This document shows positions 10,815 to 21,891 of a stretch of DNA of 64,000 nt, one piece after another. The notes under the pieces were generated by a model, which ran no database searches, was not told the DNA's origin, and saw nothing but the letters and a program-made list of their open reading frames with translations. The stretch lies in assembly GCA_019044685.2 (NCBI GenBank), contig JAGTXX020000005.1, forward strand, positions 372,001-436,000, written 5' to 3'. Numbering within the stretch: position 1 is the stretch's first letter; each line of letters opens with the position of its first letter. Source of the DNA: Nannochloris sp. 'desiccata' (lineage: Eukaryota > Chlorophyta > Trebouxiophyceae > Chlorellales > Chlorellaceae). A program made the translations under genes and the position numbers.

Positions 10815-13287
10815 TCATACAGCTTGCAAATACTGCGCTGGAACTAGTACTTCCTTCAACATTGCTTCTAATCTAGTCACAATTTCATCAAAGCTAGGTC
10901 TATTTAACCTGGTATCTAGACACTCCTGTATCATCCCGGCGACCTCTTGCGGGGCGTCTTGTGGAATTTCCAATGTACTATTAGAACACGTGACCGCAAA
11001 TATAACCTGCACTTGCGAACATCCACTATATGCACGTATCCCCTTCCACATTTCCCATAAAGCGACGCCAAAGGAATACACATCTCCTGCTTTTGAGTTA
11101 AGGCCATCAAGTAAAAGCTCAGGACACATATGACTCGCCGTGCCTACAGTCTGTGTAGATACATCTTGCCCACCGAATGCCCTTGAAAGGCCAAAATCGT
11201 TAATTTTCGCTACAAAACCACGGCTATTATAGGCTGATACCAGCATAATATTGTTCGAAGAGAGATCACCGTGCAAGACATCATGAGAATGCAGGTATTG
11301 CATGCCTCGTGCTATATCTAGTGCAGTCTCAAGATAGAAACCTAAATGCGGGGCACATGTCTTATCTTCTTGACAGCACTCTTTCCCCCCTCGTAACAAC
11401 CCATGTTCTAGCGCTATGTTTAAAGACCCTCCGTCACACAATTCCTGGACAATCCAAACAATGCCTCCAATCATGGGGTCTACGTGTTCACACCAATCTA
11501 TTGTTTCTACTATATTCTCATGATGTAGATCAGATGCAATCATAGTTTCATATTGTGCAGCCCATAATAGGTCTGCACGTCCAGGTGGCGCTTGCATAAC
11601 CTTCACTGCTACAGGGTCGTCATTGAGCGTCCCATAATAGACCTTGCCAAAACTTCCTTTGCCGATAAGCTCGCCGAGTTGTAATGTCGCCAGCCGAGGC
11701 GGTATGAGAACGTCAACAGCACCTTGAAGCGATCCTGGCGTGGCAAATGAGACAGATAAGGCGCGTGATGCTTTTTCAGAGGATGCTTTTGAAGAAAAAG
11801 CAGTATTAAGAATAATGTCTCCACCACCGCCACCACCACTATGAGACGTGTGCCAGTTCAGTTGCTGCGATGGATCACCACCGCCACCAGCAGTTGTACT
11901 ACTCGCAGTAGAACCTGCTCTGGAGTGCTTTAATGACGATTTAAAAGCATTTTCCACCGCTTGAATTCTCGCATGGACTTCAACTTTCCAAATTTCTCCG
12001 CCAATCACCGAATGCAGTTCAGAAGCATCGATTCCTTCAGGCAATGGGCCTGAAAATGGAGTTATAGCAAAGACAAATTGCAAAGAAGAGCCGCCTTTAC
12101 CGGTGGGAGACAAAATAGCTGGAACTGATCGTGGGTGTTCAAGATCAACAGATGCCATTGCCTTCAGGAGCGCTGCTTCGTTTGATGGAACCATAATTTC
12201 CAATAAACCTTGGCAATTTGCCATCTGTTTCATACTAATACCAGTTAATTTTAGCCAATTGTCGTTTGCTCCCATAACTTGCCATCGTGGGGTGGAAATA
12301 TCAAGCCAAAGTGCAGGTAGTTCAATTTCTGCCTTTTCCTTTTCAGTCGTGGCGCCGAGACTTTCAAACATATCCACCTGCAGAGTCTCAACAGCTTCAT
12401 TTGCTAGCTGCTTCAATCTATCAACCTGTTCTGGGGGTAAAAGGGGGCTAATTTCAGATTGCCATAGGTAGAGGATCCCTACCAAGTGGCCTCGAGAGAC
12501 CATCGGCCCTCCATAGAAAAATCGCATATTTGGTCTACCAGCAACGCCTGGATGGTTGGCACAAATGGGGTTCAGCCTTACATCTTCCATCATGATTGGT
12601 TCGGTACTATGCTGTTTGTAAAATGCATCAATATTTGGTTGAAATGGAGATTCTCGCACTTCCAGCGCAGGGCTAAAGGCGCCGGTGCGAGTTGAAATCC
12701 AAACGTGTGTTGAATCTAGCAAGGTGGTCCTACATTTGGTTATACCTGTCTCCGAGCAGGCCGTACTGCAAGGGGATATAGCAAGAAAAAATAAGAAAGA
12801 AAATTAGTGACGGAATGTTTTCTTTTTGATAAGAGGGGGCGGCGGTGGCACTATGGACGAGGGGGATTTTATTATAATGAAAACACAAAGTGGCCTAATT
12901 CTCACCTCATGATCGTCTGTAAACGATGTAAAGCTCTTTTACTATTTATTTCCTCGCCGCTCAGCTTCCAAGTCATCATTCTAACCGAAGGGTTGTCTGC
13001 ATCTCTTCTTTCACCGCTGAGCGCTCTTGTTATGAGTTCGTTTACTCCCTCAGGCTCCCATGGAGCAGTCGCCGTTGCCGGATCTTCGCTTACTCCTGAC
13101 CCTTTTCTTCGTTTCTCTTTAGCGGCTTTCGGTCTAGCCTTGGCTCTCTGCAAGTGTTGCTGAATTGGAATGGTTTAGCAGCTGCATAAGACGGGGTTTA
13201 CTACAATTTGCAATAACTTACATCGTATTTGTTTGGGTGCGGGTCTCGGGATCCCGAGTGCTGCAGACAGCTCGAGCCAGAACCCAT
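10815..13287 (-). CDS. GAF/PAS-like/TKL protein kinase, lipid-anchored type (copy B)
   Basis: Model: exons 13287-13222, 13147-12906, 12765-10815, 752 residues. Exon 1 begins MGSGSSCLQ: Gly2 is myristoylatable and Cys7 could be palmitoylated. Exon 2 is basic at its start (RAKARPKAAKEKRRK). GAF-like residues about 100-210 (CSETGITKCRTT, then HVWISTRTGAF), PAS-like part about 220-300 (LWLDISTPRWQVMGAN), Gly-rich linker, kinase domain from about 461: GKGSFGKVYYG, VAVKVM, catalytic loop HGDLSSNN, NDFGLSR, activation segment TVGTASHMCPELL. The reading frame runs straight through a stretch at 12740-12725 that looks like a 16-nt intron, so that stretch is kept as coding. Organisation and intron phases equal copies A and C, so the whole gene was duplicated, exon 1 included. 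Confidence 0.85.
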
Positions 13288-14225
13288 ACCTCAAAAGCTG
13301 CTAAAATTTAAAATTGAATTTTAATTGTATTTTTAGTTTATTTCGGAGAGTTCGTCCGGCGATGAACATGCTGCAAAGGGTCATAATAAGACATTTTCAT
13401 TTTTTTGTTAGTTTTGATACTACAAAGCGTGTCGATAATTAGAGAGCTGTTTGATGATAATCCTATTGCAATTGCTGGTGCCCACCGCTAGGATTAATAG
13501 GAGCTGGAAGCAGCATGTGTGGCTGTAAACGCGCTCCATATAAATAAAAAGTGAGAGGAAGTAATATTTCCATTTCTAACTTAATCGCAGAGCCTTGAGC
13601 GCGGAATCTAAGTCAAAGCCCGTGGCATGAGGCATCTTGCCACCATCGTCGTAGACAGAAAAATATCTCAAAAGCTGGATATTGAAATCTACTCTTTAAA
13701 CGTTAAGTTGGGAAGAAAAACATGCGTACGTTTCCAAAACAGTAACTCGGTATTGAAGTAGTATTAGGATTAATGCCACTGTAAAACTAAATAAAATAAG
13801 AGAAAACCGGTGCAAGAAAGACGAAAATGTACACAAGAAAAGGTAGCAATAAAAAAGTAAATTATGGTACCATTTTGGGGGGGAAATACGACACCACGTT
13901 CGTTCAGGATCGAAATAAAGGGGTAAATGGCGACTTTTTTGTATAAATATAAGGCTGTTGTTAGCATATAAAAGTGTTAAGAAAAAGAGCGAGTGGGTAT
14001 TTTTGCAGAGTCTGCCAAGTCGAGTGCATGCGTGCTTGGGGACTCATGTAATTATTCTTTAGACGAGTGCAAAAGGTAAAATTATTCCAAATATGTCACC
14101 GAAACAGTATGTATTCATATATCTATTCAGATATCTATTTGACTATCTAATTTGTTCAATTTTCTAGTTATTAGCAAGTTGCGTAGAGAGGCCGGATAAG
14201 ATGTGATCAGGCGAAGGTGTCAGTT
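13288..14225. other. 938 bp spacer between kinase copies B and C
   Basis: A+T-rich and without a convincing ORF. It should contain the promoter of copy B near 13290-13500 and the 3' end of copy C near 14225. I found no RNA gene and no obvious repeat unit. Confidence 0.4.
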
Positions 14226-16636
14226 TTAACTGTGATTTTGTTGTTGCAAGTCCTTGGCAAGCCAGTCACCCTCCATTTTCTCCAGCCTCTTCACAATTTC
14301 ACTGAACTCAGGCCTAAGATTCCGATCAGTCCGTACACAATCGTTTACTAATGCAGCCAACTCAGGCGGGGCGTCTTGTGCCAAGGTCAATCGCTGGTCT
14401 TTCACAGTGACTGCAAAGACAACTTGGCCCATAGAAGCACCTTCCCAAGCTCTTTTGCCGTTCCACATCTCCCAAAGAACGACACCAAAGGAGTAAACAT
14501 CACCTGCCTTGGTCATTACACCGTCAACGAGGAGCTCTGGAGGCATGTGGCTCACTGTACCTACAGTTTTGGTCGTAATTTCTCGATTTGAAATGCGAGA
14601 AAGACCGAAATCTGTCACTTTGGCTGTGAAACCTCGTCCATCTTTATCAGAGGAGCATAATAAGACATTATTTGAAGAGAGATCACTGTGAAGAACACTG
14701 CTTGAGTGTAGGTATTCCATTCCACGAGCTATATCCAAGGCAGTTTCAAAAATAGACAGCATGTCTGGTTTATTCGTGGCCATATCCATTAAAATTTTGT
14801 CTTTATAGAGCGAGGCCATTGTGCCAAGATCACATAAATCTTGAACAATCCAAGTTTGACCTGTACTTTCCTCTTTAATCCAATCTGTAGTAGGGACAAT
14901 ATTCGGATGCTGGCGTTGAATACCAAGCAATGCTTCAAACTGCGCCTCCCATTGTTGCGCTTCTTGCTCAGGGCCAGAGATACTTTCAATTATTTTTACC
15001 GCTACGGGTCGCCCTCTCAAAGTGCCGGCATACACGCTGCCATAACTTCCTTTACCAAGAAGCTGGCCTACTTGTAAAGACGATAATCTAGCAGGAATTC
15101 TGAAGTCATCACTGCTTGCGCTACCGACAGGGTTCTCCATGTTGGCAGGCCCTCCTGAACTACCATTACCAGAGCTAGCTGTCCCTGCAGAGCGGAAGGC
15201 AGACGAGCTGTGGTTTGTGTTATTCAATGGAGTTCTACCTCCACTAGAACGTACAGGGACGAAAACTTCACTTGAACGATGCGCAGGTTCGGTCGTAACT
15301 GGTACCGCAGCAGGGACACGAACCCTTGCATGTACTTCTGCAATCCACAACGAGCCAGGATCTTTTGTTAACGGATTGATTGCTACTGCGTTAGTTGGGA
15401 TGGGAGGAAGACGATTCGCAGGTTTAATAGCAAACACAAACTGTAAATCCATTCCACTTGGATCATACGGACACAAGATAGCTTGCAAACCAGGTTTTTT
15501 CTGATCATAATCACTCCCCTCGGTCTTCAGTTCCTCGATTTTTGTAGCTACAGCTTCAAGTAAAGCCTCCAGTTCGGTATCATCTGCTGTTGCCATGATA
15601 CTAAATAACCCAGGGAAACGAGCTAAATCGGTACTGGTTACTCCAGTAAGCTCTTCCCATTCGTGATTCACGCCCATCACTTTCCAGTCACGTGTGCTGA
15701 CGTCCATCCATATGCAAGGGAGAGCTGTATGGGCGCTTAATGCATGTCCTGCGACGTCCCTTTGCAAGGCAGAGACTACTCTGCTACTTAATGTCTTTAA
15801 AAGTTTAATCTGTTTCGGTGTCGGTGGATCCCGAACACGGAAATCTACCACTGCAAAAGTACCAAGCAAGTGACCTCCAAGAGATTGTAACGGCACGCCT
15901 GCGTAGAATCTAGCGAAAGGTCGATTCATGACAGATGGGTGGGTAGCGAAACGAGGGTCTTCAATTGCGTTGGTGACAATAAAACTGTCCTGACTGCATG
16001 ATCTGATTTCGTCGCAAAAAGTGCCCTTTCTAGTTAATCCAGGGGTGAAGAAGCCAGTGTTGGTACGCCACCAGACATTTTTAGTGTCGAAAAGACCTAC
16101 CAAACACATACCAACTTCAAATTCTGCCGATGCAATCCTGTAAAAGGCGTAGGAAGGGGCAGATGTCAGTCCTGTGCGGCATGTGGAGGATTAATAATAA
16201 TTGCAGATAAAAATTGCCCGTATTGTTCAAACTTACTTTTGTATTTCATCAAGTTCACTTCCTAGAGTTTGTTCTTCGGTTTGGGAACCGCTCTTCCAAT
16301 GGAGCTCGGAAACCTCGCCCATTTCAGCAAACCCACTGGGGAGTGGGTGTTCCACAGAACTGAAACCCAGAGTGCTATCCGATCGCAAACTTGTATTCAT
16401 ACTATCATGTACGCTAATACCATTGTGGCCATCAGGCGTGACGTCAGCACGAGATTTCTACAAAGATACATGACCCATTTGTGTGAGCATTTTAGAATTG
16501 AAAAAAAAAAAGATAATACCACGTTTCCGAAGCAACCTCAGAACCCAGAACTCACGGTTACAATAATGCTGGCCCCAATGATACCGACGGGCGGCGGTTC
16601 TTCGCCTTGCACAATCTTTGAGCTGGTGCACCCCAT
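14226..16636 (-). CDS. GAF/PAS-like/TKL protein kinase, lipid-anchored type (copy C)
   Basis: Model: exons 16636-16556, 16457-16237, 16137-14226, 737 residues. Exon 1 begins MGCTSSK, a textbook myristoylation/palmitoylation start. Residues about 98-200 are the best GAF match of the three (EIQKIASAEFEVGMCLVGLF, then VWWRTNTGFF). A PAS-like segment follows at about 235-300 (CIWMDVSTRDWKVMGVN ... LTG). After a Ser/Gly-rich linker the kinase domain starts near 451: GKGSYGSVYAG, VAVKII, catalytic loop HSDLSSNN, KVTDFGLSR, TVGTVSHMPPELL. Arg and Lys of the canonical HRDLK are again replaced. Exon 1 lengths differ (30, 66 and 81 nt in A, B, C) while phases are fixed. It has the same length as copy A; its place in the duplication order cannot be read from sequence alone. 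Confidence 0.86.
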
Positions 16637-17016
16637 AATTAATGCTCCATTCTATTCTTTAATAATTAGCGAGTAGACCGAGCATCAGACCTCGCCCGCA
16701 ACATTTTGCAACACAAATGATATTTGTAAAGCAATTATGATCTAAATTGCGTTGCAGAAAATCACCAATATAGCCCGGCCAACTTAGTGCTACGAGTGCC
16801 TTGCGATCGCGCTGACATTTCCTCAACAATTCCTCTTTTTGAAGCTTAGCAGGGAATGGGTACCCAATCCCCGTGGCTAAGCATAATGATGTGTTTTGAA
16901 AGGTCTATATACAGCAGTATTACATAGTGCATCTATTCACATAAAGCATCAACCATATACGAGACACGCAAAAGACCAAAATAAGTTAAAAAAAAAGTTA
17001 ACACCCCAGATTTTTT
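16637..17016. other. Spacer between kinase C and the DEG7-type gene
   Basis: Contains the upstream region of kinase C and the 3' flank of the protease gene, which ends at 17017. No ORF, RNA or repeat was seen. Confidence 0.4.
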
Positions 17017-20000
17017 TTAATTATCATCACCTTCTTTTTTAACCTCTACCCGATGCCATTCTCCTCTTGCCGCATCCAATCTCAGCTCCCACGTTGGCCA
17101 ATACCTCAAATCAATCTTCAGCGTCATCACTTTAATTCTCATCGTCTCGTAATGCTGTACCTTTAATCGTACCGCATCCCCATCATGTAGTTTCGCAACT
17201 GCCGCTAAAAATGCATCTAAATCTTTTACTTTCTCTCCATTTACTTCCGTAATCCAATGCAGAGCGTATAACCCAAACCTGTGTGCAGGGCTACCGTGAT
17301 GCCAACGTGATATATACACACCAGAGGCTTCTTTTGGAACAAAGCCGCACTCAAGCACCGCTCGATGTGGGGCTTGTAGTTGCGCTCCTGCCCAATGAAC
17401 TAACCTGTCCGTACCTAGACCGTCTTCTACACCGAGGTTAACAGCAACATTAATGACCTCTCCACCTCTGAATATGGTTAAAGGCAGTGGCAGTGGCTTT
17501 CTTTTATCATTATCCTCACTATTTTCAATTTTTATATCAATTTCTGTATCGGCACAGGTGCGGTCGCTCTTCTTCCCAAGATCTGAAATTAATTTTTCTA
17601 CATGGCCAAAACAACTTACAGGCTGCCCATTCACCGCCAACACCATATCTCCATCCTGCAACACTTCCTTTGCATGAGATGCAGCTACAGTTGATCTCAC
17701 ACGTAGTACTTGTCTTCTTTCTTTATCGAGAGCCATCAAGAGGGAAATCCATTCGGGGGGTAGACCAAATTGAGCTGCTTTCGAAAGTAGTAATGGCTCT
17801 AATTCAGCGTTAAGAACCCTTACTGGAGGTGGAAAACCTACTGGGATACCATTAATACTACCATTAGTCTCAGAAATAGAGGAAGAAGGGGGTAGAGAAG
17901 GAGTATAGGAGGAGGAGGGAAGAAAGCTGCCATCTATGCTGCATAAATTTGAAATTAACGCTTCAATCCAAGGTTGAAAGACCGCTGTTGGCAACCCAGC
18001 TGTCCATTCCGTATCTTCTTTATCCACTTGTTCACTGTACGATCCCCACAAAGCACGAATGCTTCCATTACGATCAGATAAAACTCCGCTATAGTTAATC
18101 CCAAAATCTTGATCTAGTTTGATGACTTCCTCGTGCACTGCTCGAAACCTCGGCACATCAGCTCGACTAATACTGACAGCCATTGCTGGGGATGTTACCA
18201 CGGAGCTTCTATGTAATATACGTAAGCTTTTAGATAAACTTACCAACTCTACCGACTCGCCACGGCGGAGAGGAGGCGAAGGTTTCAATTCAACAGCAGC
18301 AACGGCGGCAGTGGCCTCAGAAGAAAGCTCTGTTGGGTTGAAGGATAAAAGTGCGAAATTGTGGAGAGGGTGTAAAAATCGTACACGAGCAGGTATTTCT
18401 GCAGGGTATGCGCCTAAAGAAAGCATTATATCGCCTAATCCGATAGATACTGTATTTCTATCGACGACCACCAGGCCGAGAATTTTTGAAAAATGAACGA
18501 TAATGCCGGTGCCTGAGAAACTTCGAGAGTGAACGCCATCTGTAAGACCCACAAGAGGAATTTCTACGTCTACAGCCACCATAGCAGCACGTAAACGTTC
18601 TTCCAACTGTGTTCTCCATACTTCGCCTACCTCCTCGTCATTACCAATACCGAGACCTTGCGGTGAAACATCAGCACCGACTTCTTTTTCCCCTTCAGTT
18701 TTACCTTGGTCAACAACAAGAAGACGACCATCCTCTCCCTGGCCGGTGACTCCAGCTTGGCATTTCTCTAGTTCATGAGAGGTTGCGACGTCTGGTACAG
18801 AATGTACCCGAGGAATGGAGAGAGGTAAAGATGACGAGTGCTGCTGTTGCTGTTGCTGTTGTCGTTGTTGTCGACCGGGTGTTTGAGGCTTTGTTAATGA
18901 AGTTGAAGGAGGAGGGTGTGGAGGGCGTCCAGCACAGGAGCTTTGTATACAAGGAGACGCTATTCCTTTGGAAGAACTCGGCAAAGAAGAAGTTGAAGAT
19001 TTGATAAGATTTGTATTTTCATTAGCCCCCACACCACCACCACCACCACCGTTACTCGTAGTGAAGCCTTCTTTTTGCTTCAACGATTCCGGCCACAAGG
19101 TCGTGGCATGCCACACCCCCTCTGCATTATCTCTCACCCACTCACTAGGCATCGAATACCATACCCAATCCACGTGTAAAATTGTCAATTTCCTTCTATT
19201 CCTCTCATCAAAAGTAAAATACTCCAGAGGAACCCGCTGCCCATGATTCAATTTCAAAATAATTTCCATAAAATCATTTAATTTTGCAGTTGATTGCCCT
19301 GCAACTGCGGTTATTATGCAGTGTTTAGGGCATCCTGCTTTGCCCAGTAAATACCCAGGCTCTGCTACGTAGACTTGATCTACGGGGGTCCTGAAATTTC
19401 TTGCTTGTTGATACGATAGATTATGTACAACGCCTCCTCCGATTTCTAAAAATCTAGATGGAGTCACAGAATGTAAATTTTGGATGGGAAGAGTAGCTTG
19501 GAGAGGGTTGCCACCACGTTCTACTTCTACACAGACTGTCGCCGAGGGAACAGCGGCGGCGGTTTTCTCGTTTGCCTTCTCCAATTTCTCATTTTTTATG
19601 TTCTTAGGAGCTTCCGTGGCTATTTTAGTATCTAATAGTCCCTCCATTGTTAAGAAATCAGATACATACTGTCCATCTATTTTTACCAAGATATCTCCAG
19701 GTTCCAGAAATCCATCAGAGGGGCCACCGGGGACAATAGAATCTAAAACAAGCATGCCATTCGTATGACCCCCAACAACACTGTGATTCGTCTGTGCCTG
19801 TGCTGCTCTAACTTGAGCTTCAGTTTCGGACCTAAGACCTAGCCGATGTACCTCATCATAGCCTTTAAAAATAAACGTAGCTTGAAGATCTCCGCGGGGA
19901 ATGACGGGAGCTTGCCATTTAATTATTGGAAGTGACGAGGAAGGAAGACTACTTGTAGTAGAAGAAGAACAATTAGGAGAAGGAATATGACTACAAGAAG

Positions 20001-20816
20001 AGCGAAGTATATCTAAAGCCCTAACCACTCTATTTAATGGTAAATAGTACGCACTTGCAGCTTTATTCTTTCCACCTGCATTCAAGGCCACCGCCCTCCC
20101 TTGAATATCCACGACAGGGCTCCCACTACTCCCTCCTTTAGTACCTGAAGCCGCCTGGAGGTAGAACGTATTGAAATCATTAAACCCTTTCCTACTATAA
20201 TGCGGTGCGTCCCTATCTAAACGGGCTAAAGTACCAGAGAGGATGCTAATTTTCTCGCCAGAATCATTGCCGACGACTCGGATATCCAGACCTACAGCTG
20301 CTGCTTCAGGCGCTAACGGGACCTCCTCTGCCGTCATGAATTTCAAACTGTTTGGGTCGAAACGGAAAAATCCAAAATCGTGGATAGGATCGTAGTATAA
20401 GGGATGGACAGGGACTTCCTCACGGTTTTGAAAGACTGCTTCTGCGACAATCGGGGAAGGAGTGACGACGTGTCTATTGGTTAGGATGAGGCCGAGGGTT
20501 TTGTCTACAACGAATCCCGTGGCGTAGCTGCTTCCTGCAGCTTCAGTGTCGAAAGCACGAGTTTGGGTCTGCAGAAAAGGTAGAGAAAAAGGTGAGCGAC
20601 GGGGAAAACAATTTAGTAATTAATTTGTAGATGACTTACGACTTTCAGGACGACCACTGAGTTGACGATACTTTTCAAGGTTTGCGCCCATTGCTCTGCT
20701 GTATTGTTTTGAGGCGTTGCTGAACCTCTGAGCTCAATTCCAGCATCACCATCGCAGATTTCAATTGTCTGCGTGAGTTCCTCAAGGAGCAGAGCATTGG
20801 GTTGGTCTTCGCCCAT
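17017..20816 (-). CDS. DEG7: DEG7/Nma111-type fused HtrA serine protease
   Basis: Model: exons 20816-20640 and 20568-17017, 1242 residues; the join gives LKV-TQTRAFDTEAAG. Catalytic His lies in TNRHVV (about residue 92), Asp in IHDFGF (about 124) and Ser in GGSSGSPV (residue 207), so the first trypsin-like domain should be active. A PDZ domain follows near 330 (VPGGPSDGFLEPGDILVKI). A second, degenerate protease domain at about 720-900 has lost the triad (DRNTV where His is expected, YSGVLS where Ser is expected), then further PDZ-like domains with GDMVLAVNGQPV near nt 17630 and AHRFGLYALHWITEVNG near 17270. This two-fold protease-PDZ fusion is known from plant DEG7 (chloroplast, photosystem II repair) and fungal Nma111 (nuclear). 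The middle linker is rich in Ser, Pro and Gln and makes it longer than the usual 1000-1100. I see no clear transit peptide, so location is open. Confidence 0.88.
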
Positions 20817-21080
20817 TCTGCTAGTTTTTTCTGCTCGTTATTGGACTGCGAATGGAAAGCTGTATCGAAGTGCATCAATTTTAAGATGTTTGTGTTGCTC
20901 CTCGAAACCAACGAGTCCCACGAGGCATCTATCTATCCCTGCGCTAGATCACGATCCAGGCTGAACAATAAATTTGTACTCACATAAAGACTTTATCATA
21001 TCTATTGCTTGAGGTAACCTGGGCCATCAAGGTTGATTGGCAGCTATCTGATCACAAAATAGGAGTGATCTAAACACTGA

Positions 21081-21554
21081 ATGTTGCCTGCTTTATTGCA
21101 GCGGACAGCCTTCAAGGCAGCAGCATTCATGTCGACAGCAGCAAAAACATCTGGACCAGTAGAACAAAGCATCGCCAAGTAAGAACTCTTGAACTACTAA
21201 AACCCTGAATACTAAACATTTTGGCAGCAGCAAAACAGGCGACGACACCACAGAAAACTAACTGCTCATTTCTCTATTTCCTTTATTAATTTTTGCAGAA
21301 AACTTGGCGAAGCCTTGACCCCTAGCTTTATTTCTATTAAGAACGACTCTCACAAGCACGCAGGCCACTCTGGTAACCCAACTGGTGCTGCTGACGCTGA
21401 GACTCATTTTACCGTTGAGGTCATCTCCACCGCATTTGAAGGCAAAAATGCAGTTCAAAGGCACCGTATGATATATCAATTGCTATCGGAAGAGTTAGAT
21501 GCCGGTCTCCATGCCTTGGCACTGAAGACAAAGACTCCAGGAGAAGGAAAATAA
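21081..21554 (+). CDS. BolA family protein, probably mitochondrial
   Basis: Model: exons 21081-21178 and 21299-21554, 117 residues. The BolA core is clear: KLGEALTPSFISIKNDSHKHAGH, then THFTVEVISTAFEGKNAVQRHRMIY and a C-terminal LHALALKTKTP. The His-x-His and later His residues fit [2Fe-2S] sharing with monothiol glutaredoxins in BolA-Grx complexes. Two in-frame ATGs compete. That at 21081 gives MLPALLQRTAFKAAAF, an amphipathic Arg/Lys start typical of a mitochondrial presequence; that at 21129 gives MSTAAKTSG and a 101-residue, probably cytosolic form. I chose the longer form. A TGTAA at about 21611 is a plausible poly(A) signal. The gene is divergent from the DEG7-type gene. Confidence 0.88.
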
Positions 21555-21891
21555 CTTTGAATCATTAATTTCCTTACTCAGCCGCTTGCAGATCGGGGGC
21601 CATCAACTAGTGTAACACCCTAGTGTTACCCCCCCCCCCCCCCCCCCCCCCCTCTTAAGTTTTTGTAAGAGTAATTAATGCGACATCATTACAACAATAT
21701 AACTCTTCTAATTCTCCAATAAAAGAAAGCAAAGCAAAGGCAACTAAATTAAAGAAACACATTTCTTGCAAAATATAAAAGGGTTTGTATAAAGAGAAAA
21801 CGGTGCGGGGGACGTTTGTTTGCAGAGATAAATCAAAATTCTTCAAGGGACAAAGAAAAGAAAATTACTACTTTTACGTGGTATTATATGA
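21555..21891. repeat. Convergent 3' region with a 24-nt poly-C tract
   Basis: Spacer between BolA (+) and AGPase (-). An uninterrupted run of 24 C occupies 21629-21652. Just before it, GTAACACcctagTGTTAC at 21612-21628 forms a short inverted repeat. No gene seen. Confidence 0.75.

Noticed and set aside
12725..12740. Apparent 16-nt intron in kinase copy B (minus strand, starts GT and ends AG)
   Set aside because: Too short to splice; the frame reads through and gives better GAF-like sequence.
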